Positions 40,313 to 50,645 of a DNA stretch of 64,000 nucleotides are shown here, piece by piece. Below the pieces are notes generated by a model. The model was not told where the DNA came from and did no database searches. It saw only the letters and a list, made by a program, of their open reading frames with translations. Positions within the stretch are counted from its first letter, which is position 1. Each line of letters begins with the position of its first letter. Made by a program: the position numbers and the translations under genes. The stretch comes from Cyanobium sp. CACIAM 14. Lineage in GTDB: Bacteria; Cyanobacteriota; Cyanobacteriia; PCC-6307; Cyanobiaceae. The stretch covers positions 1 to 64,000 of the forward strand of contig JMRP01000006.1 of assembly GCA_000708525.1 (NCBI GenBank). The letters are read 5' to 3'.

Positions 40313-40429
40313 GACAGGCCCGCCCCGGCACCCCGCGCGCCTCCCTTCGATCTGTGTGACATCGCCCACGGGTGGCCTGTCCCGCAGGTCGGTATTTCTA
40401 CACTCCGCCCAGATGGACAGCACCGTTCT

Positions 40430-42031
40430 GTGCCCTTTCCCTGGCTGAGCACCGCGATTCTGTTCCCGATCGGTGCCGCTCTGCTGATCCCCTTCGTGCC
40501 CGACAAGGGCGATGGCCGGCAGGTGCGCTGGTATGCCCTCGGGGTCGCCCTGGTCACCTTCCTGGTCACGGTCGGCGGCTACCTGAACGGCTACGACCCG
40601 GCTGATCCCGGCCTGCAGCTGACGGAGCGGGTGCAGTGGCTTCCCGACCTCGGGCTGGCCTGGTCGGTGGGTGCCGACGGCCTGTCGATGCCCCTGATCC
40701 TGCTCACCAGCTTCATCACGGCCCTGGCCTGCCTGGCCGCCTGGCCGGTGAGCTTCAAGCCCAAGCTCTTCTACTTCCTGCTGCTGGCCATGGACGGAGG
40801 CCAGATTGCGGTCTTCGCGGTACAGGACATGCTGCTGTTCTTCCTGGCCTGGGAACTGGAGCTGATCCCCGTCTATCTGCTGCTGGCCATCTGGGGCGGC
40901 AAGAAACGCCAGTACGCCGCCACCAAGTTCATTCTCTACACCGCCGGCAGCTCCCTGTTCATCCTGCTGGCGGGGCTGGCCATGGGGTTCTTCGGCGGCG
41001 GCCCCCCCAGCTTCGAGTTCACGGAGCTGGCCACCAGGAACTTCGGCACCGGCTTCCAGGTGGTCTGCTACGCCGCGCTGCTGATCGCCTTCGGGGTCAA
41101 GCTACCGGTGGTTCCCCTCCACACCTGGCTTCCCGATGCCCACGGGGAGGCGACCGCCCCAGTGCACATGCTGCTGGCGGGGATTCTGCTGAAGATGGGC
41201 GGCTATGCCCTGCTGCGCTTCAACGTGCAGCTTCTCCCGGAGGCCCACATCCAGTTCGCCCCCCTGCTGGTGATCCTTGGGGTGGTCAACATCATCTACG
41301 CGGCGTTGACCTCCTTCGCCCAGCGCAACCTGAAGCGGAAGATCGCCTACAGCTCGATCAGTCACATGGGATTCGTGCTGATCGGCATCGGCAGTCTCAG
41401 CGACCTGGGAACGAGCGGCGCCATGCTCCAGATGATCAGCCATGGCCTGATCGGCGCCAGCCTGTTCTTTCTTGTAGGCGCCACCTACGACCGCACCCAC
41501 ACCCTGCAGCTCGAGGAGATGGGTGGCGTCGGCCAGAAGATGCGCAAGATGTTCGCTCTTTGGACGGTCTGCTCCCTGGCCTCGCTGGCACTCCCGGGGA
41601 TGAGCGGCTTCGTCTCGGAGCTGATGGTCTTCGTCGGCTTCGCCACCAGCGAGGCCTACAGCCTCGGCTTCCGGGTGGTGATCGCGGTGCTCGCAGCGGT
41701 CGGGGTGATCCTCACACCGATCTATCTGCTGTCGATGCTGCGGGAGATCTTCTTCGGCAAGGAAAATGCCGAGCTTGCCTCCCATACCCATCTGGTGGAT
41801 GCAGAACCACGGGAGATCTACGTGATCTCCTGTCTGCTGGTTCCGATCATCGGCATCGGCCTCTACCCTCGCCTGGTCACCGACAGCTACAGGGCGGCGA
41901 TCGAGACGCTCGTCGACCGGGAGGCCGTGGCCCTCGTGCGGGCCGGTCGCCTGCCCATGCAGCCCGTGATGGCCGGCAAGACGCTCGCCAGCCTGCCGGC
42001 CTCACGGCTGCATGCTCCCGCGATCGGCTGA
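40430..42031 (+). CDS. ndhD: NDH-1 subunit D (NAD(P)H-quinone oxidoreductase chain 4)
   Basis: A 533-residue antiporter-like subunit with about 14 helices. Conserved features are [19 protein letters not shown] with its proton-channel Glu, [18 protein letters not shown] and [19 protein letters not shown]. It pairs with NdhF. It begins with a GTG at 40430 after a 117-base spacer, so it probably has its own promoter here rather than following ndhF directly. Confidence 0.95.
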   Translation: MPFPWLSTAILFPIGAALLIPFVPDKGDGRQVRWYALGVALVTFLVTVGGYLNGYDPADPGLQLTERVQWLPDLGLAWSVGADGLSMPLILLTSFITALACLAAWPVSFKPKLFYFLLLAMDGGQIAVFAVQDMLLFFLAWELELIPVYLLLAIWGGKKRQYAATKFILYTAGSSLFILLAGLAMGFFGGGPPSFEFTELATRNFGTGFQVVCYAALLIAFGVKLPVVPLHTWLPDAHGEATAPVHMLLAGILLKMGGYALLRFNVQLLPEAHIQFAPLLVILGVVNIIYAALTSFAQRNLKRKIAYSSISHMGFVLIGIGSLSDLGTSGAMLQMISHGLIGASLFFLVGATYDRTHTLQLEEMGGVGQKMRKMFALWTVCSLASLALPGMSGFVSELMVFVGFATSEAYSLGFRVVIAVLAAVGVILTPIYLLSMLREIFFGKENAELASHTHLVDAEPREIYVISCLLVPIIGIGLYPRLVTDSYRAAIETLVDREAVALVRAGRLPMQPVMAGKTLASLPASRLHAPAIG

Positions 42032-42180
42032 GCCGGCGGCTTCCATTCCTTCCTCCTCAGCCTTCGACCCAGCGCCGGCGGCGAGGTGTTCCGGTTACGA
42101 AACTCTGCGCAGGCCCCCGCCGGAACCTCTGCCCTCCGGTGAGGATGCCTACGCTCCTGCATCGCACAGCAAGCGTCTCC

Positions 42181-42573
42181 ATGCGCCAGATCAACTTCCT
42201 CCTGATCTTCAGCTTCGGCCTGGCGACGGTGATGTTCACCCTCGAGAACACCACGGCCACCACCGTGCACTTCCTGCCGGGAGTGAGCACCACCCTGCCA
42301 CTGGCGGCTCTTCTGCTGGTGGTGGGTGGCATCGGTGCCACGGCCGCCTGGATCTACGCCGTCTGGAGCGGGGTGGTGAAGAAGGTGGAAACCCTCCAGA
42401 ACGCCGGTGAGGTGGAAGCCCAGCAGGTGCGCATCACCGAGCTGGAGAACGACCTGCGCCGCTATCGGGCCACGGTGGACGCCCAGCTGGGGCTGCTGCC
42501 GGCCGCGGGGGGGAGTTCGGCCCGCTCCTCCGAGGCGGAGAGCGAGGAAGGGCTCTCCGTGGTGAGCGACTGA
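42181..42573 (+). CDS. LapA/DUF1049 family membrane protein
   Basis: A 130-residue protein with two helices: MRQINFLLIFSFGLATVMF, and LPLAALLLVVGGIGATAAW after the TVHFLPG turn. A charged coiled tail follows (VETLQNAGEVEAQQVRITEL). LapA-domain proteins are linked to lipopolysaccharide assembly in E. coli; the cyanobacterial role is unknown. An in-frame ATG at 42145 exists, but the conserved start is 42181. Confidence 0.8.
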   Translation: MRQINFLLIFSFGLATVMFTLENTTATTVHFLPGVSTTLPLAALLLVVGGIGATAAWIYAVWSGVVKKVETLQNAGEVEAQQVRITELENDLRRYRATVDAQLGLLPAAGGSSARSSEAESEEGLSVVSD

Positions 42574-42682
42574 CGAGGCAGCTGGGTCGTCCTCTCCACC
42601 GCCGGGAGGGCCACGACTGGTGCCTTCCGGCATCCGCCGGTACCTTTCGGTCGGGAGGCACCTCCGGAGCGGGACATCGCGC

Positions 42683-43585
42683 GTGGCTGAAGCGGGCGCC
42701 AGGCTGGCCATCCGGTTGCTGCAGGACGCGGCGGAACGGGGTGACATCGATCCCTGGGATGTGGATGTGATCGCCGTCGTGGACGGCTTTCTCGACCAGC
42801 TGCGCCAGCGCATCGAGCTCCCTCGCCGGCTGGCCCGGCATGGGGGGAGCTACGAGAGGGATCTGGCCGACTCCAGTGAGGCGTTCCTGGCGGCGTCGGT
42901 GCTGGTGGGCCTGAAGGCGGAACTGCTGGAATCGGCCACCTTCCCACCGGAACCGCTGCTGGAGGATTCCTTCGCCGAGGAAGATGACGGCCCTGGCTGG
43001 GACAGCGCCACTCTGGTGCTGCCGCCGAGGCCGGAACGCCATCTGCGGCGACGGCCTGTGGCCCCACCGCCCCTGCGGCGTCCCGTCACCCTTGGTGAGC
43101 TTATCCGCCAGCTGGAGGACATCGCCGAGCGGCTCGAGCAGGACGGCGGGGCTGGCAAGCCCCGCCCCCGCCAGCGTCGGTTCAGCGAACGGGCCGCCAT
43201 CGCCCAGGTGGCCGCCCTGGCCCACCGGGAAAAGTTGCCGGAAACCACCGCCGCCCTCAGTCGCTTCCTGCAGCACTGGACACCCACAGCCACCTGTGGC
43301 GCCTGGGTGAGCTTCGACGCTCTGGTGCAGGCCTGGGCAGAGGCCGTGGAGAGCAGCGGCCAAGCCACCTCGGAGGAAGATCTCGACCGGGACCGGGTGG
43401 GCGTGTTCTGGGCGCTGCTGTTCCTCTCCTCCCAGGGCAAGGTGGAACTGGAGCAGGCAGGCGGCCTCTACGGCCCGCTGAGCCTCCGGCGCCTGCGGGA
43501 GGAAAGCGGCGATCCGGTCGTGCTGCCGCGGCTTCCGGCCAAGGGGTCAGATGGGGGGCCGGCTCGTGAGGCAATGGCAGCCTGA
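42683..43585 (+). CDS. scpA: Segregation and condensation protein A
   Basis: A 300-residue kleisin that joins SMC and ScpB in chromosome segregation. It starts with a conserved block, MAEAGARLAIRLLQDAAERG, and IDPWDVDVIAVVDGF, and ends with a winged-helix-like region (VFWALLFLSSQGKVELEQ). The middle is acidic and variable as usual. The GTG at 42683 is preferred to an upstream start at 42620. Confidence 0.85.
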   Translation: MAEAGARLAIRLLQDAAERGDIDPWDVDVIAVVDGFLDQLRQRIELPRRLARHGGSYERDLADSSEAFLAASVLVGLKAELLESATFPPEPLLEDSFAEEDDGPGWDSATLVLPPRPERHLRRRPVAPPPLRRPVTLGELIRQLEDIAERLEQDGGAGKPRPRQRRFSERAAIAQVAALAHREKLPETTAALSRFLQHWTPTATCGAWVSFDALVQAWAEAVESSGQATSEEDLDRDRVGVFWALLFLSSQGKVELEQAGGLYGPLSLRRLREESGDPVVLPRLPAKGSDGGPAREAMAA

Positions 43586-43631
43586 GCGTTCTCCTTAGGC
43601 TGTGCGCTCACTCCGACATGAAAAGACGCCG

Positions 43632-44813
43632 ATGAAGGCGATGATCCTGGCGGCAGGCAAGGGCACAAGGGTGCGTCCGATCACGCATACCACGCCCAAA
43701 CCGATGATTCCGATCCTGCAGAAACCCGTGATGGAGTTCCTGCTCGAGCTGCTGCGGGTGCATGGCTTCGATGAAATCATGGTGAATGTCTCCCATCTGG
43801 CGGAGGAGATCGAGAACTACTTTCGTGATGGCCAGCGTTTCGGCGTCCAGATCGCCTACAGCTTCGAAGGACGCATCGAAGATGGTGAACTGATCGGTGA
43901 GGCACTCGGTTCGGCTGGCGGCCTGAAGAAAATCCAGGATTTCCAGCCCTTCTTCGATGACACCTTCGTGGTGCTCTGCGGCGACGCCCTGATCGATCTT
44001 GACCTCACTGAGGCCGTCCGTCGCCATAGGCAGAAGGGGGCCATGGCCAGCCTCATCACCAAACGGGTGCCCCGCGATCAGGTCAGCAGCTACGGCGTGG
44101 TGGTCACCGACGAGCAAGGAAAGGTGCTCTCGTTCCAGGAGAAACCCTCCCTGGAGGAGGCCGCCAGCGACATGATCAACACCGGGATCTACATCTTCGA
44201 GCCGGAGGTCCTCGACTTCATCCCGAGCGGCGAACCTTTCGACATCGCAGGGGATCTGTTCCCGAAGCTGGTGGAATCAGGAGCCCCCTTCTATGCTTTG
44301 CCCATGGAATTCGAGTGGGTGGATATCGGCAAAGTCCCAGATTACTGGCAGGCCATCCGTAGTGTGCTGCAGGGCCATGTGCGCCAGGTTCAGATCCCCG
44401 GCAAAGAGGTAAGGCCTGGCATCTACGCGGGCCTGAACGTCGCGGCCGACTGGGACAGGATCCATGTGGAAGGTCCGATCTTCGTGGGTGGCATGACCAG
44501 GATAGAGAACGGCGCCACCATCATCGGGCCCGCCATGATCGGCCCAAGTTGTCACATCTGCGAGGGAGCCACGATCGACAATTCGATCATCTTCGATTAC
44601 TCCCGCATCGGCCCCGGCGTTCAGCTGGTGGAGAAGCTCGTGTTCGGCCGCTATTGCGTGGATCGCAACGGCGATCACTTCGATCTCCAGGAAGCCGCCC
44701 TCGACTGGTTGATCACGGATTCACGCCGTCAGGATCTGGCCGCTCCCTCACCCCAGCAGAAGGCCATGGCCGAGCTGCTGGGCAGCGACCTCGCCGTCAG
44801 CCACGCCCACTAG
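43632..44813 (+). CDS. Sugar-phosphate nucleotidyltransferase (mannose-1-P guanylyltransferase-like)
   Basis: A 393-residue enzyme with MILAAGKGTRVRPITHTTPK, the NTP-binding loop, and a GEALGSAGGL region, followed by a C-terminal left-handed beta-helix (hexapeptide-like, from ~residue 270, INSIIFD-type repeats). It would make an NDP-sugar for glycans; GDP-mannose is the likely product from overall similarity, but UTP or dTTP use is not excluded. Its last 66 bases overlap the opposing metF gene. Confidence 0.85.
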   Translation: MKAMILAAGKGTRVRPITHTTPKPMIPILQKPVMEFLLELLRVHGFDEIMVNVSHLAEEIENYFRDGQRFGVQIAYSFEGRIEDGELIGEALGSAGGLKKIQDFQPFFDDTFVVLCGDALIDLDLTEAVRRHRQKGAMASLITKRVPRDQVSSYGVVVTDEQGKVLSFQEKPSLEEAASDMINTGIYIFEPEVLDFIPSGEPFDIAGDLFPKLVESGAPFYALPMEFEWVDIGKVPDYWQAIRSVLQGHVRQVQIPGKEVRPGIYAGLNVAADWDRIHVEGPIFVGGMTRIENGATIIGPAMIGPSCHICEGATIDNSIIFDYSRIGPGVQLVEKLVFGRYCVDRNGDHFDLQEAALDWLITDSRRQDLAAPSPQQKAMAELLGSDLAVSHAH

Positions 44814-45707
44814 CTCCGCCAGCCGCAGGATCTCTGGGATGCGATGTTCCGCCTTGATCGCCATCAGGTGCACCCCCTGGGCGATCGACCGGTAGGCGGC
44901 CACCTGCTCGGCCGCGATCGCCACACCCTCGGCCGCCGGGTCGGCCGCAGCCGCCAGGCGGTCGATCAGGCACTGGGGGATGCAGGCCCCGGGGACCACC
45001 CGGTTGATGAACTCGGCATTGCGGGCCGACTTGAGCAGGAAGACGCCGGCCAGGGCCGGCAGACCGAGCGGACCGGTGATCTCCTCCACGAACCGGCGCA
45101 GACAGCCCGCATCCATCACCATCTGGGTCTGAAGAAAGCGGGCCCCGGCCTCCTGCTTGCGCCGGACCCGGGAACGGAGCCCGCTCCAGCTGGTCGACTG
45201 GGGATCGGCGGCCGCGCCGGGGAAGAGTTCGGTGGCGCCATCCGGCAGGGTCCCCCTGACCGGGTCCTCGCCGGCGTTGAGACGCCGCACCAGCTGCAGC
45301 AGCCGCACCGCCTCCAGTTCGTTCACGGAGCGGGCATCCGGCTGATCCCCGGCACGCACCGGGTCCCCCGTCAGGCAGAGCAGGTTGCGGATCCCCAGGG
45401 CATGGGCTCCCAGCAGATCGGCCTGCAGGGCGATACGGTTGCGATCACGGCAGGTCATCTGCAGCACCGGTTCGATGCCGGCCTCCAGCAGCAGACGACA
45501 GACCGCCAGGCTGCTCATCCGCATCACGGCGCGGCTGCCATCGGTGACGTTGACCGCGTGCACGAGGCCCCGCAGACCCGCCGCCGCCGCCAGGGTGCGG
45601 GAGACATCCGCTCCCCGTGGAGGCGTCACCTCCGCCGTGACGGCGAAGCGACCTTCCGCCAGGGCCTGTCGAAGCTGCAACGGCCATCTCCATGTCGGGG
45701 GCATCAT
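44748..45707 (-). CDS. metF: Methylenetetrahydrofolate reductase
   Basis: A 319-residue FAD TIM-barrel enzyme that makes 5-methyl-THF for methionine synthesis. It has AVTAEVTPPRGAD with the catalytic Glu, QMTCRDRNRIALQADLLGAH, NLLCLTGDP and AGARFLQTQMVMD. Two adjacent Met codons (45707, 45704) are possible starts. It converges with the sugar nucleotidyltransferase, and its promoter faces pedR. Confidence 0.93.
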   Translation of the reverse strand: MMPPTWRWPLQLRQALAEGRFAVTAEVTPPRGADVSRTLAAAAGLRGLVHAVNVTDGSRAVMRMSSLAVCRLLLEAGIEPVLQMTCRDRNRIALQADLLGAHALGIRNLLCLTGDPVRAGDQPDARSVNELEAVRLLQLVRRLNAGEDPVRGTLPDGATELFPGAAADPQSTSWSGLRSRVRRKQEAGARFLQTQMVMDAGCLRRFVEEITGPLGLPALAGVFLLKSARNAEFINRVVPGACIPQCLIDRLAAAADPAAEGVAIAAEQVAAYRSIAQGVHLMAIKAEHRIPEILRLAELVGVADGEVAAQQLGHGLLLG

Positions 45708-45745
45708 GGAGCAGCAGCTGCCTAGAGTGAAATACCGCCGCCGGG

Positions 45746-46066
45746 ATGCCCAGGGCTGATCCGAGGCAACCGGCACCTTCCCTGTTCCCGGAGCGGCCCA
45801 CCGTGCACCCACGCAGCGAGCTTTCGGAGCGAGAACTGGAGATCATCGAGCTGGTGGCCGCCGGCCTCACCAATCAGGAGATCGCCGGTCAACTCACCAT
45901 CAGCAAGCGGACGGTCGACAACCACGTCAGCAACATCTTCACCAAGACGGGCGCCAAGAACCGGGTGGCACTGCTGAACTGGGCCATGGACCATGGCAAG
46001 ATCTGCCGCGACGGGTTCAACTGCTGTGCCCTTCCCAGCGAGGAGAACGGCGCGCTGCCGGGCTGA
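45746..46066 (+). CDS. pedR: LuxR-type redox regulator PedR
   Basis: A 106-residue one-domain regulator. The LuxR HTH is LSERELEIIELVAAGLTNQE, followed by TISKRTVDNHVSNIFTKTGA. The C-terminus has CRDGFNCC, the cysteine cluster of cyanobacterial PedR. In Synechocystis, PedR (Ssl0564) senses photosynthetic electron transport through thioredoxin and changes light-stress gene expression. It is divergent from metF with a 38-base spacer. Confidence 0.88.
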   Translation: MPRADPRQPAPSLFPERPTVHPRSELSERELEIIELVAAGLTNQEIAGQLTISKRTVDNHVSNIFTKTGAKNRVALLNWAMDHGKICRDGFNCCALPSEENGALPG

Positions 46067-46089
46067 GCCCAGCCGGGCTGCGGCGAGGC

Positions 46090-46641
46090 TCATCCCCCGC
46101 CGCAGGCCGTCGCCAGCAGGTCGTCACGTTCCCCTGCCGGCCAGTCGGCCAGAGGCCTCCTGGCCAGGGAGGCGTTGCTGAGGTCCCGGCGGTCGGTGAT
46201 CTCGGTGGCACACCAGACGGGCAGCTCCAAGGCCCGGTCACCCCGCTCCAGCTCCACTTCGGCCACCACCAGGGGCGCATTGGCGCCCTCGAACACGTCC
46301 AGCACCCAGTCGCCTCCGGGCAGGTCCAGGGCGAAGCGCGTCTTGACGACCCCATGGGCGGCCAGGGCGAGCAGGGCTTCCCCGTCGGAGACGGGAATCG
46401 GGTATTCGAACTCCAGGCGCGCCAGGGCCCGACCCTCGGGGGGCGCAGGGGCCTTGAGTGTGAGGAAAGCGCTCTGGGCTCGCCCAAGCGGCCGAGCCAA
46501 CCGCACCCTCAGGCTGAGCCCTTCCTCTCCCGTGGCCAGATACCCCTGGCGGATTGCGGTCTCAGCGTGCAGGCGGTCGCGCAGCTGGTCGCGCCACGCC
46601 CCCCCCCTGACCAGGAAACGGCGCTCGATTTCCAGGGCCAT
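46090..46641 (-). CDS. CYTH-domain phosphatase-like protein
   Basis: A 183-residue CYTH (triphosphate tunnel) protein. It begins MALEIERRFLVRGGAW, with ExExK-type residues at the tunnel entrance, and has SLRVRLAR and AELELERGD-type basic and acidic blocks. Bacterial members are tripolyphosphatases or thiamine-triphosphatase-like. The start at 46641 matches the family; it follows nadK on the same strand by about 100 bases. Confidence 0.8.
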   Translation of the reverse strand: MALEIERRFLVRGGAWRDQLRDRLHAETAIRQGYLATGEEGLSLRVRLARPLGRAQSAFLTLKAPAPPEGRALARLEFEYPIPVSDGEALLALAAHGVVKTRFALDLPGGDWVLDVFEGANAPLVVAEVELERGDRALELPVWCATEITDRRDLSNASLARRPLADWPAGERDDLLATACGGG

Positions 46642-46742
46642 GGCAGGAACGACAGCACAAACGACAGTGACAGGGCGACGATGGAGAAGGAAGCGAGGAC
46701 AGAGGAGGCCCCAGTCCAGGGGGACCTCTTGCAATGAGACTC

Positions 46743-47738
46743 TCAGTTGTGGGACGGCTCACCCGCGGTGAGGCTTCCGGCCCAGTGGAGCTTGTGGGTG
46801 AGGGTGCGGTAATAGGAGGGACTCTGCTCCAGTTGCAGCATCAGGGCGGGATGGCGGCCCCGCTCCAGGACGCAGCGATCACCGGGTTCGAGCACCGTGG
46901 CATGGGCGCCGTCCTTCCAGAGCCTCACCCGCCTGCTGGTCTCGCCGAGGGGCCAGACCGAGAGCCTGGAGCGGGGCGGCACCACCACGGCACGGCTGGA
47001 GAGGCTCATCGGACAGATCGGCGTGACCACGATCGCCTCGATGCCCGGATGGAGGATCGGCCCACCGGCCGCCATCGCGTACCCGGTCGAGCCGGTGGGC
47101 GTGGCGATGATCAGCCCGTCGCCACGGTACTGATCCACCACTTCCCCGTCGATCTCCAGCTCCAGCACGCAGGTGGGAGAGAGCTCATCGAGACAGGGGC
47201 GGAAATAGAAGTCGTTGAGCGCCGCGTGAGGGCCATCACCGACGTCGTCCTGCTCGCCACCGGATGGGACGTCTCCCGCCAGGGGCACCCCATCCGCCCG
47301 GTCGATCCGGGCCTCCAGCATCATCCGGCTCTCGATCGCGAAGCGGTCGTCCCTCAGCCGTTGCCAGAGAGAATCGCTGGGGTCCGACTTCCCCTGCATC
47401 CCGTTGCCGTTGCCTTCGGCCTCGAGCCGCAGCAGGCTCCGGTCATGGGTGAGAAAGCCCAACTGGCCGCCGACGTTGAAGCTCAGCACCGGGACCCCGA
47501 ACCTGGCCAGATGGCGGGCGGCCCCCAGCACGGTTCCATCGCCACCGAGCACGATCGCCAGGTCCGGGAGTTCCGGCTCGGTGGCCAGAAGGCCGGGGAA
47601 GGGGTTCATCGCGAGGCCACTCACCGCGATGGTCACCTTGACTCCCTGGGATCGCAGATCCTGGGCACAGCGCCGGGCCTTGCGCTGGGCTGTCTGGCTG
47701 CCATTGCGAAGGATCAGCCAGACCCTCTCAAGGCGCAT
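46743..47738 (-). CDS. nadK: NAD kinase
   Basis: A 331-residue cytosolic enzyme that makes NADP from NAD. The nucleotide site is [16 protein letters not shown], followed by VNVGGQLGF-type residues and [14 protein letters not shown]. The Asn-Asp block ALNDFYF replaces the common NEV pattern. A central insertion of ~50 residues ([19 protein letters not shown] and following) enlarges the lid region. The gene follows ndhE by 27 bases on the same strand. Confidence 0.93.
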   Translation of the reverse strand: MRLERVWLILRNGSQTAQRKARRCAQDLRSQGVKVTIAVSGLAMNPFPGLLATEPELPDLAIVLGGDGTVLGAARHLARFGVPVLSFNVGGQLGFLTHDRSLLRLEAEGNGNGMQGKSDPSDSLWQRLRDDRFAIESRMMLEARIDRADGVPLAGDVPSGGEQDDVGDGPHAALNDFYFRPCLDELSPTCVLELEIDGEVVDQYRGDGLIIATPTGSTGYAMAAGGPILHPGIEAIVVTPICPMSLSSRAVVVPPRSRLSVWPLGETSRRVRLWKDGAHATVLEPGDRCVLERGRHPALMLQLEQSPSYYRTLTHKLHWAGSLTAGEPSHN

Positions 47739-47765
47739 GACTCAGGGAACGGAGGCGAAACACCC

Positions 47766-48095
47766 CTACCAGCGGAGCAGATTGAAACGCTCCATGTCCA
47801 CCGTTTCGCGGTTGCGGTAGAGGGACAGGAGGATGGCCAGGCCCACGGCGGCCTCGGCGGCCGCCACGGTGATCACGAAGATGGCGAACACCTGGCCGCG
47901 GATCAGCTGACCATCGAGGTAGTTGGAGAAGGCCATCAGATTGATGTTGACGGCATTCAGCATCAACTCGATGCTCATCAGCACCCGAACGGCGTTGCGG
48001 CTGTTGATCAGACCCCAGACACCCGTGCAGAAGAGCACGGCAGCCACGGCAAGAAAGGCTTCAAGAGGGATCGGAGCGGTGGGATCGGTGATCAT
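47766..48095 (-). CDS. ndhE: NDH-1 subunit E (chain 4L)
   Basis: A 109-residue three-helix subunit. Conserved residues are [20 protein letters not shown], with its proton-path Glu, and [14 protein letters not shown] with a second Glu. It is the last gene of the ndhA-I-G-E operon; the start overlaps the end of ndhG by 4 bases. Confidence 0.96.
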   Translation of the reverse strand: MITDPTAPIPLEAFLAVAAVLFCTGVWGLINSRNAVRVLMSIELMLNAVNINLMAFSNYLDGQLIRGQVFAIFVITVAAAEAAVGLAILLSLYRNRETVDMERFNLLRW

Positions 48096-48718
48096 GGCTT
48101 GGTGACGAGGGTGGGCTGGGACTCGGCCTTCTCGATGAGGAGAGGGGTCCGATCCTTTTCGATGAGGCCCTGATCGGCCGGTTCACCGGTGATGATGTCG
48201 GTGCTGAAGACGTCGCGACGGGCCAGGACGATCGCCCCGATCATCGCCATCAGCAGCAGCACCGAAGCGAGTTCGAAGGGAAGGAGGTAATCGGTGAAGA
48301 AGTGCTCGCCGATGCGGATAGTTGCTTCCTCGCCCACGGGCAGGGGGCCAGGGAGCGCCCAGGGGGTGGTGAAGGCCACCCGGAGCAGAAGTGCGAACAG
48401 TCCGAGGCAGACACCACCGGAGAGCAGGCGCCGCAGGAGAAGTCCGGGGACCTCGGCCAGAGCTTCCTTCTTGTTCACGAGCATGATCGCGAACAGGATG
48501 AGCACATTGACGGCACCCACATAGACCAGGATCTGGGCCGCTGCGACGAAGCTGGCGTTGAGCAGGAGATAGAGGCCGGCAACCGAAAGGAACACGCCTC
48601 CGAGCAGGAAGGCGGAGTAGACGATGTTGGGCAGAAGCACGACACCGAGAGAGCCCGCCACAACTGTGGCGGAGAGCACCAGGAAGCAGATCTGCTGGGT
48701 GGTGGAGGCGATCGTCAT
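48092..48718 (-). CDS. ndhG: NDH-1 subunit G (chain 6)
   Basis: A 208-residue, five-helix subunit starting [15 protein letters not shown] with the conserved [19 protein letters not shown]. The C-terminal tail is charged and extra-membranous. The ATG at 48718 overlaps the ndhI stop by one base. A longer open frame to 49153 is a shadow of ndhI. Confidence 0.95.
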   Translation of the reverse strand: MTIASTTQQICFLVLSATVVAGSLGVVLLPNIVYSAFLLGGVFLSVAGLYLLLNASFVAAAQILVYVGAVNVLILFAIMLVNKKEALAEVPGLLLRRLLSGGVCLGLFALLLRVAFTTPWALPGPLPVGEEATIRIGEHFFTDYLLPFELASVLLLMAMIGAIVLARRDVFSTDIITGEPADQGLIEKDRTPLLIEKAESQPTLVTKP

Positions 48719-49359
48719 CAGGAAGCTCCGGAGCGGTCGGAAGTGGCGGCCTCGGACGGGGAAGCCCCATCGGAGGTTTGCGGAAGGGTGGCGAGCACCT
48801 GGGAGGGAAGCTGGCCCGCCCGGGGTGCGGAGGCGGGAACACCATGAGGATCCATGGCCCCCTTGGGCAGGTAGGCCAGCTCCCGCAGGGCGAACACCGA
48901 GGGATCGGTGGTGACGCTGGTAGGCAGGCGGCCGAGAGCGACGTTGTCGTAGTTGAGGCTGTGGCGATCGAAAGCCGCCAGCTCGTACTCCTCGGTCATC
49001 GATAGGCAGTTGGTGGGGCAGTACTCCACGCAGTTGCCGCAGAAGATGCAGACCCCGAAATCGATCGAGTAGTTGCGGAGTTCCTTCTTCTTGGTGGCCT
49101 TGTTCATCACCCAGTCGACCACCGGGAGGTTGATCGGGCAGACACGCACACACACCTCACAGGCGATGCACTTGTCGAGTTCGTAGTGGATACGGCCCCG
49201 GTAACGCTCCGAGGGGATCAGCTTCTCGTAGGGATACTGGACCGTGATCGGCCGCCGCCGCAGGTGGTCGAAGGTGACGGCCAGACCCTGGGTCATGGTC
49301 TGGGCCGCGCTCACCGCGTCACGGGTGTAATCACCGACTTGCTTGAGGAACCCGAACAT
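48718..49359 (-). CDS. ndhI: NDH-1 subunit I (8Fe ferredoxin-like)
   Basis: A 213-residue subunit with two C-x2-C-x2-C-x3-C motifs: [12 protein letters not shown] and [12 protein letters not shown]. They carry 4Fe-4S clusters N6a and N6b, which pass electrons to quinone. The N-terminal helix ([19 protein letters not shown]) anchors it near NdhA. The C-terminal 40 residues are low-complexity. It lies 80 bases after ndhA. Confidence 0.97.
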   Translation of the reverse strand: MFGFLKQVGDYTRDAVSAAQTMTQGLAVTFDHLRRRPITVQYPYEKLIPSERYRGRIHYELDKCIACEVCVRVCPINLPVVDWVMNKATKKKELRNYSIDFGVCIFCGNCVEYCPTNCLSMTEEYELAAFDRHSLNYDNVALGRLPTSVTTDPSVFALRELAYLPKGAMDPHGVPASAPRAGQLPSQVLATLPQTSDGASPSEAATSDRSGAS

Positions 49360-49439
49360 TGGCAGGAGGCGAGAGAGTTACGGATTGGGCACCATGATGG
49401 CCCCGGAGGAGCCTGATTGTTGGTATCCGGGTTGCGGAT

Positions 49440-50591
49440 TCAGCCGCCGAAGGCGACCGGGAAGGCCAGCTTGAGGCCGGCCGTCACCAACAGATTGACC
49501 AGCGCGACGGGCAGCAGGAACTTCCAGCCGAGGTCAAGGAGCTGGTCGATCCGAACCCGCGGGGTGGTCCAGCGCAGCAGGATTGCGAAGAACACCAGCA
49601 GGTAGGCCTTGAGGATCGTGCTGATGATCCCGATGGAACCCGTGATCACCTGCACGAGGGGGGTGTCGGGAGACACGCCCAGCCAACTGGTGATCCATTC
49701 CACGGGAAGCGGGAAGCTCCAGCCGCCGAGGTAGAGCACCGAGACCAGCAGGGCGGAGAGGACAAGGTTGATGTAGCTGCCCAGATAGAAGAGGGCGAAC
49801 TTCATGCCGGCGTATTCGGTCTGATACCCGGCGACGAGCTCCTCCTCCGCCTCCGGCAGGTCGAAGGGCAGGCGCTCGCATTCCGCCAGGGCACAGATCC
49901 AGAAGATCAGGAAACCTACCGGCTGACGCCAGATGTTCCAGCTGAAGATGCCGGCTCCGGTCTGCTGGGAGACGATGTCGACCGTGCTCAGGGAATTGCT
50001 CATCATCACCACGGCCAGGACGGCAAGGGCGAGAGGAATCTCGTAGCTGATCGACTGGGCCGCCGCCCGCAGACCGCCCAGAAGGGAATACTTGTTATTG
50101 CTGGAGTAACCGCTCATCAGCAGGCCGATGGGCTGGATGCTGCTGAGAGCGATCCAGAGAAAGATGCCGACACCGACATTGCTGATCAGCAGGTTCTGAC
50201 CAAAGGGCACCACCAGCCAGGAGAGAATCACCGGCACCACCACCAGCACCGGTCCGAGGCTGAACAGCAGGGCATCCGCGCGGGCGGGAATGACGTCCTC
50301 CTTGAAGACCAGCTTGAGGCCATCGGCGAGGGGCTGAAGGATCCCGAGGGCCCCCGCGTATTCGGGACCGATGCGCTGCTGCACAGCGGCGGAGATCTTT
50401 CGCTCCAGCCAGACGCTCACCAGAACCCCGACCACGGCGCCCACCAGCACCAGCAGCATGGGGAGCGGCAGCCAGAGCAGATGGGCCGCACCGGCCGTGA
50501 GACCAGCGTTCCTGGCCAGATCGATGAAGCTCGACTGGAGATCGAGCCCGGCAGCCCCGGGGGCGACACCTAGCAAGCCAGTGGTCAGCAT
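49440..50591 (-). CDS. ndhA: NDH-1 subunit A (chain 1)
   Basis: A 383-residue, eight-helix subunit with the quinone-site block ([20 protein letters not shown]) and the E-rich loop [20 protein letters not shown]. It connects the membrane and cytoplasmic arms. It heads the ndhA-I-G-E operon; gltA ends its own unit just upstream. Confidence 0.97.
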   Translation of the reverse strand: MLTTGLLGVAPGAAGLDLQSSFIDLARNAGLTAGAAHLLWLPLPMLLVLVGAVVGVLVSVWLERKISAAVQQRIGPEYAGALGILQPLADGLKLVFKEDVIPARADALLFSLGPVLVVVPVILSWLVVPFGQNLLISNVGVGIFLWIALSSIQPIGLLMSGYSSNNKYSLLGGLRAAAQSISYEIPLALAVLAVVMMSNSLSTVDIVSQQTGAGIFSWNIWRQPVGFLIFWICALAECERLPFDLPEAEEELVAGYQTEYAGMKFALFYLGSYINLVLSALLVSVLYLGGWSFPLPVEWITSWLGVSPDTPLVQVITGSIGIISTILKAYLLVFFAILLRWTTPRVRIDQLLDLGWKFLLPVALVNLLVTAGLKLAFPVAFGG

Positions 50592-50645
50592 CAGAGAACT
50601 CCGGTGGAGGGGAACTTAGGGGAAAACGGGTCAGGTGGTCGGCAA

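Noticed and set aside
46066-46079. Short AGCCC-AGCC-GGGCT hairpin after pedR
   Set aside because: Five-base stem in GC-rich DNA with no T-run; expected often by chance.
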